Source of the DNA: Pseudomonas eucalypticola
Lineage (GTDB): Bacteria > Pseudomonadota > Gammaproteobacteria > Pseudomonadales > Pseudomonadaceae
Assembly (NCBI RefSeq): GCF_013374995.1
Contig: NZ_CP056030.1
Span: 558,001-622,000 of the forward strand
Direction: 5' to 3'
DNA length: 64,000 nucleotides
The notes under the pieces are model-generated. The model did no database searches. It worked only from the letters and a program-made list of their open reading frames with translations, and was not told the DNA's origin. The position numbers and the translations under genes are program-made. Positions 32,435 to 41,271 of the stretch are shown piece after piece. Each line of letters starts with the position of its first letter. Positions within the stretch are counted from its first letter, which is position 1.

Positions 32435-33250
32435 TTAAACTTCGACGGGCGTGTCGGGGTGGTTGCCCCATTCGCCCCAGGAACCGGCATAGCCCTTGAC
32501 GCGCGGGTAACCGAGCGCCTTGGCCACCAGGTAGGTAAAGCCGGAACGGTGGTGGGTCTGGCAGTGGGTAATGATTTCCTTGTCTGGGGTGATGCCCAGT
32601 TTTTCAAGGGTTTGGTGCATATCGGTACGGATGCGCAGGTTGCGGGTGGTGTCCATGCCGGCGGTCCACTCGAAATTGATTGCGCCGGGAATGTGGCCCC
32701 CTTTGGCGGCCAGTACCTTCTCGCCGCTGTATTCCAGCGGCCCGCGGGCGTCCCAGATGGCCAGGTCGGCGGCGCCGATGCGGCTTTGCAGGTATTCGCG
32801 GGTGGCGGTGGGCTCGTCGTGCAGGGTCAGGGCTACGCTGCCGGCATGCGGTGCTGGCACCTCGGTGGTCAAGGGCAGTTGCGCCGCTTCCCAGGCCAGC
32901 ACGCCGCCGTCCAGGTAGTGGTACTGCTTGTGGCCGATCACGTCCAGCAACCAGATGAAGCGCCCGGCCCAGCCACCGCCTTCGTCGTCGTACACCACAT
33001 AGACGGCCTGCCGAGTATGCCCCAGCTCGCCGAACAGTGCTTCGAGCGCAGGCAGCGTCGGCATCAGCCCGGGCGCGGGTGGCTGGCCCAGTTGGGTGCG
33101 CTTGGGGTCGACGAAGCGGGCCCCCGGGATATGCCCGGCGCCATAGCGGGCGGCGCTGGTCAAGTCCACCAGAATCAGCTCTGGAGCATCGAGGCGTTCT
33201 TGCAGCTGAGCGGCTTCGATCACCAGCGGCAGGCCCGAGAAGTCAGCCAT
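32435..33250 (-). CDS. rhdA: Thiosulfate sulfurtransferase (rhodanese)
   Basis: Tandem-domain rhodanese of 271 residues. The inactive N-terminal domain (about 1-140) precedes the catalytic domain with active-site Cys in IITHCQTHHRSG (about 225-236), matching RhdA of Azotobacter (CQTHHR). It transfers sulfane sulfur from thiosulfate to cyanide or other thiophiles in the cytoplasm. Operon with psd; 46 bases after the HDOD gene stop. Confidence 0.94.
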   Translation of the reverse strand: MADFSGLPLVIEAAQLQERLDAPELILVDLTSAARYGAGHIPGARFVDPKRTQLGQPPAPGLMPTLPALEALFGELGHTRQAVYVVYDDEGGGWAGRFIWLLDVIGHKQYHYLDGGVLAWEAAQLPLTTEVPAPHAGSVALTLHDEPTATREYLQSRIGAADLAIWDARGPLEYSGEKVLAAKGGHIPGAINFEWTAGMDTTRNLRIRTDMHQTLEKLGITPDKEIITHCQTHHRSGFTYLVAKALGYPRVKGYAGSWGEWGNHPDTPVEV

Positions 33251-33296
33251 GTGAGGTCTCCAGAAGAAAAAGTGGGGGCAGATTGTAGCGCATGCT

Positions 33297-34835
33297 TCAG
33301 TTGCCGCGCTGGCTGAAGGTGGTCAGCGCGCGCTCTATGCATTGTGCGGTTTTTCCGAAAGCCTGGACGGTAATTTCCGAGAAAGGCCCGCCTCCCTGGT
33401 CTGCGACCACCAGCATTACCACGCGGTCATTGCTTGCCAGGGAGCGCAACAGCAGGTGCTCGCCCTTGAACAGCCCGCGCAGGGCCGAAGGTATCAGCGC
33501 CGAGAACTGGCCGTTGTTCTGGGGCGTGAGGCGAATCTGCGCGGCCTTGGTCAACAAGCGTTGCACCACATTGCTCTGGCTGACCAGCAGGTTGAGGCCG
33601 GACGCTTCCGGTGGCAACCCTGCGGTTTGATGCACCCGCAGGTTGGTCTGGTTCTTGTCGATCATCAGCAGCAGCACCCGCTTCATGCCACACGCTACCA
33701 GGGCATCACGAGCGCAGGTGGTCAGGTGCATGGCATTGGTGAAACGGCTGGGTTCGGCCAGCAGCTCGGCACAGTATTTACGCCAACTGCCGAGGTCATC
33801 GGCGCTGGGTGGCGGCGCGGGTTGCAGGCCCCGGTGCACGCGGCGCGCATCCCATGGCCACAGCAACGCCTCGGCCGGGTGCCAGAGCCCCGGCACTGCG
33901 TAGTTGCGCGCGTTTTGTACCGCTTGCTGGTGCACCTGTTGTTGCAACTCGCCCAAGGGCATTTGCAGGTACAGGCAGGTCAGGTATTCCCAGCGCAGCA
34001 GGTGCGGGGTGTTCCAGGCCTCCTGGGCCGCCAGTGCCAGGCCGTTGGCCAGCACCACGGTGTTGGCGGGCTGGTTGAGCCAGCGGCGCAGGCCCGGGTC
34101 ATCGTCCAGGCGCTGCTGCTGGCGCAGGCCATGTTCTTCATCACGGGCAATGTGCAGCACCTTGACCAGCTCGCGGTGCTCATCCAGCAGCAGGTTGTAG
34201 CCGTGGAGGATCCAGGCCGGCAGGCGCCACAGATGGGCCAGGCCTTGGCACAGGGCCAGCAGGCGCACGCCAAACAATTCGTGCTCCACTTTGGCGGCTG
34301 CCTCGCCCTTGTGCACCACCCGCAGCTCCCATTCCTCCAGCAGGGCAGGGTGGGTGATGGCTAGAGGCCATAATGGCGACAGGAACAGCAGGCTACCCCA
34401 ATGGACTTCCTGCCACAGCCGCGCCAGGCGCGCGGCAAACAGACCGTTGGCCTGCTGCGCGGCGTGCTGGCTGATCAGCAGCAGTTGGCGCAGCCCCCGA
34501 GGCATGTCCTCGGGCAGCGCCGTGGGCAGGCGTTCGAGCAGCTCCTCGGTGCGCTTGAGCCCCAGGCGGTTGAGCGCCACTTCCAGGCTCTCCACCGGCT
34601 CGGCCAGGCTCTGGTTGATATGGTGGTTGGCCTCGCGGATAACGCTGAGCACCAATGCCGGGCTATCCTGCATCAGCTCGGCGATGTCGCGCAGTGAACT
34701 GCGGCTGTCCTCGAGCGCTGCGCGCACGCGATCATGGCTGGCCAGCGGCACCGGCAGGCGCACGCCGTCGAGCAGTTTCAGCCAGTCTGTAAGGGTGTGG
34801 GGCGTCTTGGTAGGCACGTTGCGCTCAATTGGCAT
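33297..34835 (-). CDS. HDOD-domain protein with C-terminal GAF-like region
   Basis: A 512-residue cytoplasmic signalling protein. The HDOD domain spans roughly residues 20-280 (for example LRDIAELMQDSPALVLSVIREANH), lacking the catalytic HD pair, and the last ~150 residues resemble a GAF domain (RDALVACGMKRVLLLMIDKN). Such proteins usually link regulatory inputs to motility or stress. It is divergent from motA across 128 bases and heads the leftward rhdA-psd set. Confidence 0.82.
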   Translation of the reverse strand: MPIERNVPTKTPHTLTDWLKLLDGVRLPVPLASHDRVRAALEDSRSSLRDIAELMQDSPALVLSVIREANHHINQSLAEPVESLEVALNRLGLKRTEELLERLPTALPEDMPRGLRQLLLISQHAAQQANGLFAARLARLWQEVHWGSLLFLSPLWPLAITHPALLEEWELRVVHKGEAAAKVEHELFGVRLLALCQGLAHLWRLPAWILHGYNLLLDEHRELVKVLHIARDEEHGLRQQQRLDDDPGLRRWLNQPANTVVLANGLALAAQEAWNTPHLLRWEYLTCLYLQMPLGELQQQVHQQAVQNARNYAVPGLWHPAEALLWPWDARRVHRGLQPAPPPSADDLGSWRKYCAELLAEPSRFTNAMHLTTCARDALVACGMKRVLLLMIDKNQTNLRVHQTAGLPPEASGLNLLVSQSNVVQRLLTKAAQIRLTPQNNGQFSALIPSALRGLFKGEHLLLRSLASNDRVVMLVVADQGGGPFSEITVQAFGKTAQCIERALTTFSQRGN

Positions 34836-34871
34836 GCTGGAGGACCGAACTGGCTTTTCAACTTTTCAGGC

Positions 34872-34898
34872 TATAGTCTGGCGCAGAACTGCCGATAA
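34872..34898 (+). promoter_or_regulatory. FliA (sigma-28) type promoter for motAB
   Basis: GCCGATAA (34891-34898) matches the sigma-28 -10 element exactly; TATA at 34872-34875, 15 bases upstream, matches three of four bases of the -35 TAAA. It is 65 bases before the motA start. Confidence 0.6.
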
Positions 34899-34963
34899 GT
34901 AGAACAAGAGATTCAGAATCTTGCGCCCTCACCCTGACCACGACATGTAAGTGCTTCCAACCT

Positions 34964-35815
34964 ATGGCTAAAATTATCGGCATCATCGTCGTATTCGCGA
35001 GTGTGCTCGGCGGATACGTTCTGTCCCACGGTAAAATTGCAGCGTTGATCCAGCCGTTCGAAGTGCTGATCATCGGCGGCGCCGCCTTCGGTGCCTTCCT
35101 GCAGGCGAACCCCGGCTACATGACCATGAAGGTCATCAAGAAAGGCCTGGGCATGTTCAAGTCGCGGTTCTCCCACGGCTTCTACATCGAGGTGCTGAGC
35201 CTGGTCTACGAGATCCTCAACAAGAGCCGTCGTGAGGGCATGATGGCGATCGAGAGCGACATCGAAGACGCCGCCGCCAGCCCCATTTTCGCCAAGTACC
35301 CCACCGTGCTCAAAGACGAGCGCATGACGGCTTATATCTGCGACTACCTGCGTATCATGTCCTCGGGCAACATGGCGCCCCATGAGCTCGAAGGCCTCTT
35401 CGACATGGAGCTGCAGAGCATCAAGGAAGAGCTGGAGCACACCTCCCATGCCGTCACAGGCATCGCCGACGGCATGCCCGGTTTCGGTATCGTCGCGGCG
35501 GTACTGGGTATCGTGGTGACCATGGCATCCTTGGGCGATGGCGACAAGGCCGTGATCGGTGCCCACGTGGGTGGCGCGCTGGTGGGTACCTTCTTCGGTA
35601 TTCTCGCTGCCTACGGTTTCATGGGGCCATTGGCCACGGCCATCGGCCATGATGCCAAGGAAGAAGTGAACGTCTACGAAGCCATCAAGGCTTCGCTGGT
35701 GGCCTCGGCCTCGGGCATGCCGCCGTCGCTGGCGGTTGAGTTCGGCCGCAAGGTACTGTTCCCGGCCCACCGCCCGAGTTTCTCCGAGCTGGAACAAGCG
35801 GTCCGCGGTCGCTGA
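34964..35815 (+). CDS. motA: Flagellar stator protein MotA
   Basis: Proton-driven stator subunit of the flagellar motor, 283 residues, four membrane helices. It starts MAKIIGIIVVFASVLGGYVLSHG. The large cytoplasmic loop holds conserved charged residues (for example REGMMAIESDIEDA) and the later helices contain the PGFGIVAAVLGIVVTM and GTFFGILAAYGF segments that line the proton path. Followed after 3 bases by motB. Probably under FliA control. Confidence 0.96.
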   Translation: MAKIIGIIVVFASVLGGYVLSHGKIAALIQPFEVLIIGGAAFGAFLQANPGYMTMKVIKKGLGMFKSRFSHGFYIEVLSLVYEILNKSRREGMMAIESDIEDAAASPIFAKYPTVLKDERMTAYICDYLRIMSSGNMAPHELEGLFDMELQSIKEELEHTSHAVTGIADGMPGFGIVAAVLGIVVTMASLGDGDKAVIGAHVGGALVGTFFGILAAYGFMGPLATAIGHDAKEEVNVYEAIKASLVASASGMPPSLAVEFGRKVLFPAHRPSFSELEQAVRGR

Positions 35816-35818
35816 GTC

Positions 35819-36874
35819 ATGGAAAATAACCAGCCGATAATCATCAAGCGCGTCAAGCGCTTCGCTGGCGGCCACCATGGTGGTGCCTGGAAGATCGCCT
35901 TCGCCGACTTCGCTACGGCGATGATGGCGTTCTTCCTGGTGCTGTGGTTGCTGTCCACGGCCACCCCGGAGCAGAAACTGGCCATCGCCGGTTACTTCCA
36001 GGACCCGGTGGGCTTCTCCGAAAGTGGCTCGCCCTACATCATCGACATGGGTGGCACGCCCAAGCTTGCGCCGGACAAGACCCTGAACCCGGATATCGAG
36101 AGCTCGCCGCCCACGCCGACCACGCCCGACAAGATCAATGAGAACGATGCCGAGCAGATGGCCGAGAAGATCGACCAGGAACGCTTGAACCTGCTGCTGC
36201 AGGAACTGCAGAACAAGGTGGACCAGAATCCGCAACTGCAGAAGTTCAAGGACCAGATCCTGTTCGAGATCACCCAGGAAGGCCTGCGCATCCAGATCAT
36301 GGACGCTGAAAACCGGCCGATGTTCGACACCGGCAGTGCGCGCCTGAAGCCATACTTCGAAGACATCCTTTTGGCCATGGCCGACACCATCAAGGCGGTG
36401 CCGAACAAGATCAGCGTCAGCGGCCATACCGACGCCCAGCCTTATTCGGGCCAGGGCGACTTCGGCAACTGGGAGCTTTCCGCCAACCGCGCCAACGCCG
36501 CCCGGCGCGCGCTGGAAGGGGGCGGCTACCCGGATGGCCAGGTGGCACGCGTGGTGGGCTATGCGTCGTCGTCGCTGTTCGACCGCAAGAACCCGCTGAA
36601 CCCCGTCAACCGCCGCATCGACATCGTGGTGCTGACCAAGAAGGCCCAGCGCGAAATCGAAGGCGAAAGCACCCCGGACGCTACGCCGCCAGCCAACGGC
36701 ACCAAGCCCGGCGCCACACCTGGCGCTGCCGCCCCGGCAGGTGCCGCCAAGCCGACGCCAGGGCCCGGCGCTTCGGCCGCCGACCCCAACGCGCCCATGC
36801 AGCCGCGGGAATTGCGCCAGAAGCTGAACCTGTTCGAGGACGGCACCTTGAAGATGGACGAGCCGAAGGAGTAA
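35819..36874 (+). CDS. motB: Flagellar stator protein MotB
   Basis: Peptidoglycan-anchored stator subunit, 351 residues. The single membrane helix carries the proton-binding Asp30 (KIAFADFATAMMAFFLVLWLL, residues 25-45 region), then a plug/linker and an OmpA-like peptidoglycan-binding domain (ISVSGHTDAQPYS...NWELSANRANAARRAL, read in parts). The last ~70 residues are an Ala/Pro-rich tail (GATPGAAAPAGAAKPTPGPG). Coupled to motA. Confidence 0.96.
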   Translation: MENNQPIIIKRVKRFAGGHHGGAWKIAFADFATAMMAFFLVLWLLSTATPEQKLAIAGYFQDPVGFSESGSPYIIDMGGTPKLAPDKTLNPDIESSPPTPTTPDKINENDAEQMAEKIDQERLNLLLQELQNKVDQNPQLQKFKDQILFEITQEGLRIQIMDAENRPMFDTGSARLKPYFEDILLAMADTIKAVPNKISVSGHTDAQPYSGQGDFGNWELSANRANAARRALEGGGYPDGQVARVVGYASSSLFDRKNPLNPVNRRIDIVVLTKKAQREIEGESTPDATPPANGTKPGATPGAAAPAGAAKPTPGPGASAADPNAPMQPRELRQKLNLFEDGTLKMDEPKE

Positions 36875-36889
36875 ACCTTCCGCTTCGCC

Positions 36890-36924
36890 CGACGCCCGCC
36901 CCGACCCTGTCGCGGCGGGCGTCG
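36890..36924. terminator. Hairpin between motB and the convergent TIR-like gene
   Basis: An 11-bp perfect stem CGACGCCCGCC / GGCGGGCGTCG with a 13-base loop, followed on the plus strand by TGCGTTTC. Likely terminator for motAB. Confidence 0.55.
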
Positions 36925-36930
36925 TGCGTT

Positions 36931-37329
36931 TCAGGCATGGCGGGTGATGGCGGTAATGATGTGGCGCGTGTGCCAGCCACACTCGGCATGGGCCGCGTCC
37001 CGCACCCTTGGCGATATGCGCTCTGGCCCGAACGGCTTGACCACTATCACCGGCTTGCTCAGCCGCTGGGCCATCTCGATTTCGGGGTCGATCCACTGGC
37101 TGTAGGTGGGGTACACCCCGGCCATGATCAGGAGTACCGAGCACGGCCGAAGGTGTTCGGCGATGGCCTGCTGCAATTCCGCCGGGGTGCGCTCCACCAC
37201 CGGGTGCGGGTCAGGCACTGCATGGCTCTGGAAAACGAAGCTGGCGTCCAGTTCAAGCAGGTTGAGCAGGCGGTCGTAAGCGTCCGAGTAACGCCAGGAG
37301 CGGCTGATGAACAAGTGATACGTCGACAT
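36931..37329 (-). CDS. Stand-alone TIR-like (DUF1863 / ThsB-like) protein
   Basis: A 132-residue protein. The start MSTYHLFISRSWRYSDAYDR matches the first strand and loop of DUF1863 TIR-like domains (YxxFIS-SW, used by ThsB of the Thoeris defence system). The third strand region CSVLLIMAGVYPTYSQWIDPEIEMA also fits: the YS-W-DPEIE pattern is where ThsB-type domains bind a neighbouring helix. No effector (ThsA, SIR2/SLOG) lies nearby. It sits between motB and rsgA, which are adjacent in PAO1 from memory, so it is accessory. NAD-directed activity is not demonstrable from sequence. Confidence 0.72.
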   Translation of the reverse strand: MSTYHLFISRSWRYSDAYDRLLNLLELDASFVFQSHAVPDPHPVVERTPAELQQAIAEHLRPCSVLLIMAGVYPTYSQWIDPEIEMAQRLSKPVIVVKPFGPERISPRVRDAAHAECGWHTRHIITAITRHA

Positions 37330-37438
37330 TGCAGTCCCTTTCAGTCGAATGAATGACGGGCTGACAATCGTTCAGAATCGTTTTATTCAGCAACGGATGG
37401 TGCGATAAAAAGAACCGTCCTACACCGTAGGGTAAAAT

Positions 37439-37470
37439 TTCCTACAGTTTTCGCCCGAAAACTGTAGGAA
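37439..37470. repeat. Perfect 14-bp hairpin downstream of rsgA
   Basis: TTCCTACAGTTTTC and its complement with loop GCCC. Just before it (37419-37431) is a smaller CCTAC-acc-GTAGG hairpin, so CCTAC/GTAGG occurs twice. On the minus strand the large stem is followed by AAATTTTA, so it may terminate rsgA. Confidence 0.5.
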
Positions 37471-37515
37471 TTTCCCTGGTTCGCTCACTGCGCCCGCGTC
37501 GGCGGCAGCGACCGG

Positions 37516-38547
37516 CTAGTAGGTATCTTCCGGCAAGCTGGCGATGATCGAGCGGTAGCTGTTCATGCGTTGCTGCTGCACCCGGCCTTCGGCCAGCGCC
37601 TGGAGCAGGGCGCAACCTGGCTCGCGGTCGTGCTTACAGTCACGGAAGCGGCAATGGCCGATCAGTTCGTCGAACTCGATGAAACCCGCCTCCACGTCGG
37701 CGCGGCTGACGTGCCCCAGGCCGAACTCGCGAATGCCAGGGGAGTCGATCAACTCGCCACCACCCGGGAAGTGGAACAGCCTCGCCGTGGTCGTGGTATG
37801 CGTACCCTGCCCGGACAGTTCCGACAGCGGCCCTACGCGGGTCTGCACCTCAGGTAGCAGGCTGTTGACCAGCGATGACTTGCCTACGCCGGACTGGCCG
37901 ACGAACACGCTGATGTGCCCGTCCAGTTGCGCCTGCAACTGCTGCATGCCATCGCCGTGGTGCGCCGACACCTCCAGCAACGGGTAGCCGAGCTGGCGGT
38001 ACACGGCCAGCAGGGCGTTCAGCGCCGGGGCGTTCTGGTCGTCGATCAGGTCGGCCTTGTTGAGCAGCAGCAACGGGCGAATCCCGGCATGCTCGGCGGC
38101 CACCAGGTAGCGGTCGATGAGGTTGGCGTGGGGTTCAGGCATGGGGGCGAACACAATGACGATCAGGTCGACGTTGGCCGCCACCGGCTTGAGCTGGCCC
38201 CGGCTGTCGGGCCGGCACAGCTCGGTGCTGCGGGGCAGCTGGGCAACGATCACGCCGATGCCCTGGTTGCCTGCGCGCCATACCACCGTGTCGCCGGTCA
38301 CCAGCGCGGGCAGGTTGGCGCGCAGGTGGCAACGGAACACCTGGCCGGCCAGTTCGCCTTCCTGGGCCTCGACCTCTACCTGCACACCGAAGTGGGCGAT
38401 CACCAGACCCGTCTGTTCCGGGCCCAGGTCACCACCTTCCAGCGCTTCCAGCGTGTGCGATTCGCGTTTGGCGGCGCGAGCGGCGCGCTCACCCTGGATT
38501 TTTTCGATGCGCCAATTCTGGCGGCGGTTGAGCTGGCGTTTGGCCAT
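37516..38547 (-). CDS. rsgA: Ribosome small-subunit biogenesis GTPase RsgA
   Basis: Circularly permuted GTPase that checks 30S maturation, 343 residues. Order of parts: OB fold (about 60-120), G4 NKADL (LLLNKADL), then Walker [15 protein letters not shown], then the C-terminal zinc knuckle with [14 protein letters not shown] (Cys-x5-Cys-x-His-x5-Cys). Start ATG 38547 gives [13 protein letters not shown], a basic tail normal for the family. Divergent from orn. Confidence 0.96.
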   Translation of the reverse strand: MAKRQLNRRQNWRIEKIQGERAARAAKRESHTLEALEGGDLGPEQTGLVIAHFGVQVEVEAQEGELAGQVFRCHLRANLPALVTGDTVVWRAGNQGIGVIVAQLPRSTELCRPDSRGQLKPVAANVDLIVIVFAPMPEPHANLIDRYLVAAEHAGIRPLLLLNKADLIDDQNAPALNALLAVYRQLGYPLLEVSAHHGDGMQQLQAQLDGHISVFVGQSGVGKSSLVNSLLPEVQTRVGPLSELSGQGTHTTTTARLFHFPGGGELIDSPGIREFGLGHVSRADVEAGFIEFDELIGHCRFRDCKHDREPGCALLQALAEGRVQQQRMNSYRSIIASLPEDTY

Positions 38548-38637
38548 GAGTGTTCCGTGCGGGGGTAATTAAAACGGCGACGAGTTTAGCATGCCCGGCT
38601 GAGCTAAACTGCGCAGCCAAGCCGAGGAGTCTTTCAC

Positions 38638-39180
38638 ATGCAAAACGCTGACAACCTGATCTGGATCGACCTGGAAATGACCGGCCTGGACCCGGACACC
38701 GACGTCATCATCGAAATGGCTACTATCGTCACCGATAGCAACCTGAACACCCTGGCCGAAGGCCCGGTCATTGCCATCCACCACAGCGACGAAGTGCTGG
38801 CGCGGATGGATGAATGGAACACCCGTACCCACGGCAATTCGGGTTTGACCCAGCGTGTGCGTGACAGCAAGGTCAGCATGGCCGAGGCCGAAGCCCAGAC
38901 CATCGCTTTCCTCGAGCAGTGGGTGCCCAAGGGCAAGTCGCCGATTTGCGGCAACAGCATCTGCCAGGACCGCCGTTTCCTGTACCGCCACATGCGCGGC
39001 CTGGAAAACTACTTCCACTACCGCAACTTGGACGTTTCCACCCTCAAGGAACTGGCCGCGCGTTGGGCGCCGAAGGTCAAGGACAGCTTCAAGAAGGGCA
39101 GCACCCACCTGGCGCTGGACGACATCCGCGAGTCCATCGCCGAGCTGCGTCACTACCGTGAGCACTTCATCAAGTTCTGA
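38638..39180 (+). CDS. orn: Oligoribonuclease
   Basis: DEDD-family 3'-5' exonuclease that degrades 2- to 5-mer RNAs, including pGpG from c-di-GMP turnover. The 180 residues begin with [12 protein letters not shown] (Exo I, DxE), and the C-terminal [13 protein letters not shown] carries the Exo III His/Asp. Divergent from rsgA across 90 bases, as in PAO1. Confidence 0.97.
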   Translation: MQNADNLIWIDLEMTGLDPDTDVIIEMATIVTDSNLNTLAEGPVIAIHHSDEVLARMDEWNTRTHGNSGLTQRVRDSKVSMAEAEAQTIAFLEQWVPKGKSPICGNSICQDRRFLYRHMRGLENYFHYRNLDVSTLKELAARWAPKVKDSFKKGSTHLALDDIRESIAELRHYREHFIKF

Positions 39181-39191
39181 TCGGGGGTGCT

Positions 39192-39217
39192 GTGGGAGCT
39201 GGCAAGCCAGCTCTCAC
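39192..39217. repeat. Hairpin after orn
   Basis: Arms GTGGGAGCTGGC and GCCAGCTCTCAC pair with one mismatch over a two-base gap. It lies between orn and the convergent MocR gene and may end both transcripts. GTGGGAGC is a frequent motif of Pseudomonas REP units. Confidence 0.5.
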
Positions 39218-39228
39218 TTTCCAATCGG

Positions 39229-40536
39229 CTAATAAACCGGCCGCCGACTCAAGCGCAGCGACAAGGCGATATCCCGCGCCAGCGCCTCGATGTCAGCGCT
39301 CTCCAGGTTGGCCGTGCTGACCCGAACCGCTGCGCTGCCCCCCGGGCTGAAGGGCGTGCCGGGCTGCACGCCCCAGCCATAGGATGCCAGCGCCTGCACG
39401 GCAGAAGCCTCGTCTGCCACCGGCAACCACACATGCATTCCCTCGCCGCCTTGCTCGCACTGCACCCCATGGCGGCCAAGTGCGTCGATCAATGCGTGGC
39501 GCCGCTGTGCATAGCTCTCAGCGGCGTGCCGCAACTGCCCTTGGTCCAGCGCTTGCTGCCACAGCCTCGCGGCCAGGCGCTGCACCAGCAGGCTTACCCA
39601 GCGCGATGCCAGTGCCTGCAAACGCTGCATGGCCGCCAGCACCTGGGGGGCGCCCGTCACCACCGACAGCCGCAGGTCGGGCCCCAGAAATTTGCTGGCC
39701 GAGGTGATGTGCACCCAGCGCGCCGGCATCGCCATGGCCTGGGGTGGGGTGGCATGGCTGAGCGGGCCCCAATGGTCGTCCAATATCAGCAGCGTCCCGG
39801 GCGCTTCTTGCAGCGCGTTTGCCCAGGTTTGCCAGCGGCTTTCCGAAAACGTTCGCCCTGTGGGGTTCTGGGCTCGCGGCGTGAGAATCACAGCCGCGGC
39901 ATTCTGCAGTGCCTGTTCACTTGGAACGCAGGCGCCGTGGTTGTCGCTGAGCAAGGCGACGGGTTTCAGCCGCAGGCTGGCCAGCAGTGCCAATACCGGT
40001 GGCCAGCAAGGTGATTCCACGAGGACCCGATTGCCGGGGCGGCAGTGGGCGCGCAGGGCTTTTTCCATGCAGTCCATGGCGCCCTGAAATACGCCGATGT
40101 CCTGGGACGGCAGGTGCTGGCTATGCAGCCAGCGCGCCGCCAGGTCCAGCAGCTGAGGCTCATTGGCCTGGATATCGTAGCCCGTGTCGCCGGGCATACC
40201 AGCCCATTCCTGGGCGTCCAGGCGCGGCAGCAGGCGCGCGTCGACGTTGCCGCTGGCAAGGTCGCGCAAATGCTCTGGCAGTGCATGGCGGGCAATGGCG
40301 CTCGCTTGCTCGGCCGCCACGCGGGTGCCGCGCCTGCCGTCCGTCACGACCCACTGGGCATCGCGCAGTAACTTGTACGCAGCGCCCACGGTGTTGGGGC
40401 TGACGTCGAGCTGCGCTGCCAAGGAACGAACGGCTGGCAGAAGATGCCCGGTAACAATTTCCCGGTCGCGGATAAGCTGTTCAATCGATTCAGCGATCTC
40501 GACAGCAGTGGAGCCAGTCACCAATAATGTATTCAT
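39229..40536 (-). CDS. MocR-type GntR/aminotransferase regulator
   Basis: A 435-residue transcription factor. An N-terminal GntR winged helix (about 1-75: IAESIEQLIRDREIVTGHLLPAVRSLAAQL in family order, then SPNTVGAAYKLL) is fused to a type I aminotransferase domain whose PLP-binding lysine is in HITSASKFLGP (about 270-280). It would sense an amino compound or PLP. It faces the amidotransferase gene across only 28 bases, so it probably controls that gene and itself. Confidence 0.88.
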   Translation of the reverse strand: MNTLLVTGSTAVEIAESIEQLIRDREIVTGHLLPAVRSLAAQLDVSPNTVGAAYKLLRDAQWVVTDGRRGTRVAAEQASAIARHALPEHLRDLASGNVDARLLPRLDAQEWAGMPGDTGYDIQANEPQLLDLAARWLHSQHLPSQDIGVFQGAMDCMEKALRAHCRPGNRVLVESPCWPPVLALLASLRLKPVALLSDNHGACVPSEQALQNAAAVILTPRAQNPTGRTFSESRWQTWANALQEAPGTLLILDDHWGPLSHATPPQAMAMPARWVHITSASKFLGPDLRLSVVTGAPQVLAAMQRLQALASRWVSLLVQRLAARLWQQALDQGQLRHAAESYAQRRHALIDALGRHGVQCEQGGEGMHVWLPVADEASAVQALASYGWGVQPGTPFSPGGSAAVRVSTANLESADIEALARDIALSLRLSRRPVY

Positions 40537-40564
40537 ACATTAACTATATTGTATTGGTACAAAA

Positions 40565-41271
40565 ATGAAAAGTGCTTGGGTTGTGCGTCATCTGGCGTTC
40601 GAAGGCTTGGGCGTATTTGCCGAGGTGCTCGAACAGCGTGGTTATCGCGTGCGCATGTTCGAGGCGCCAGTAACCGACCTTGCTGAACTGGACGCCGGCG
40701 AACCGGACTTGCTGGTGCTGCTGGGCGGTCCCATCGGCGCCTTCGATGAGGCTGTCTATCCGTATCTGGCCGGCGTCTTGCAATGGGTGGAGCAACGGCT
40801 GGCCTCAGGCCGCAAGTTGCTCGGGGTGTGCCTGGGGGCGCAACTGATCGCCCGGGCGATGGGGGGCCAGGTAAGACCCATGGGGGTGAAGGAAATAGGC
40901 TATGCCCCGCTGACCCTCACGGCCGCGGGGCGCACGTCGGTGCTCGCGCCGCTGCACGCATCGATACCGGTATTGCATTGGCACGGCGACCAGTTCGAGA
41001 TCCCCCGGGCGCCACGCACCTCGCGGCCTCCGCCGCCTGCCCGCATCAGGCTTTCGCCGTTGGCAACGCCGTGCTGGCGTTGCAGTTCCATCTGGAAGCA
41101 GACCCTCGGCAGATCGAGGCCTGGCTGGTAGGCCATTGCGCTGAGTTGCACGGTGCAGGCATCGACCCGCGGGCGCTGCGCAGCCAGGCAGCCGAGTTGC
41201 GCGCCGGCGAGGTGCTGCTGTGCCAGCAGCTGTTCGCCGACTGGCTGGATCTGCCCGAAGGCCCGGCCTGA
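40565..41271 (+). pseudogene. Class I glutamine amidotransferase, broken by a one-base frameshift
   Basis: The first frame (from ATG 40565) has the amidotransferase nucleophile loop LLGVCLGAQLIA and reads well to HWHGDQFEIP. From about base 41006 the homologous protein continues in another frame (GATHLAASAACPHQAFAVG, then LQFHLEADPRQ) to the stop at 41269-41271. The break falls in a run of five C at 41002-41006; a sixth C would restore one 236-residue protein of the GuaA-C/YfeJ-like type. The shift separates the catalytic Cys from the His-Glu pair (FHLE), so the product would be inactive unless slippage or a sequencing error is involved. Downstream gene overlaps its stop. Confidence 0.82.

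Noticed and set aside
36931..37329. Complete Thoeris defence system
   Set aside because: Only the TIR-like component is present; no ThsA-like effector lies in the flanks.
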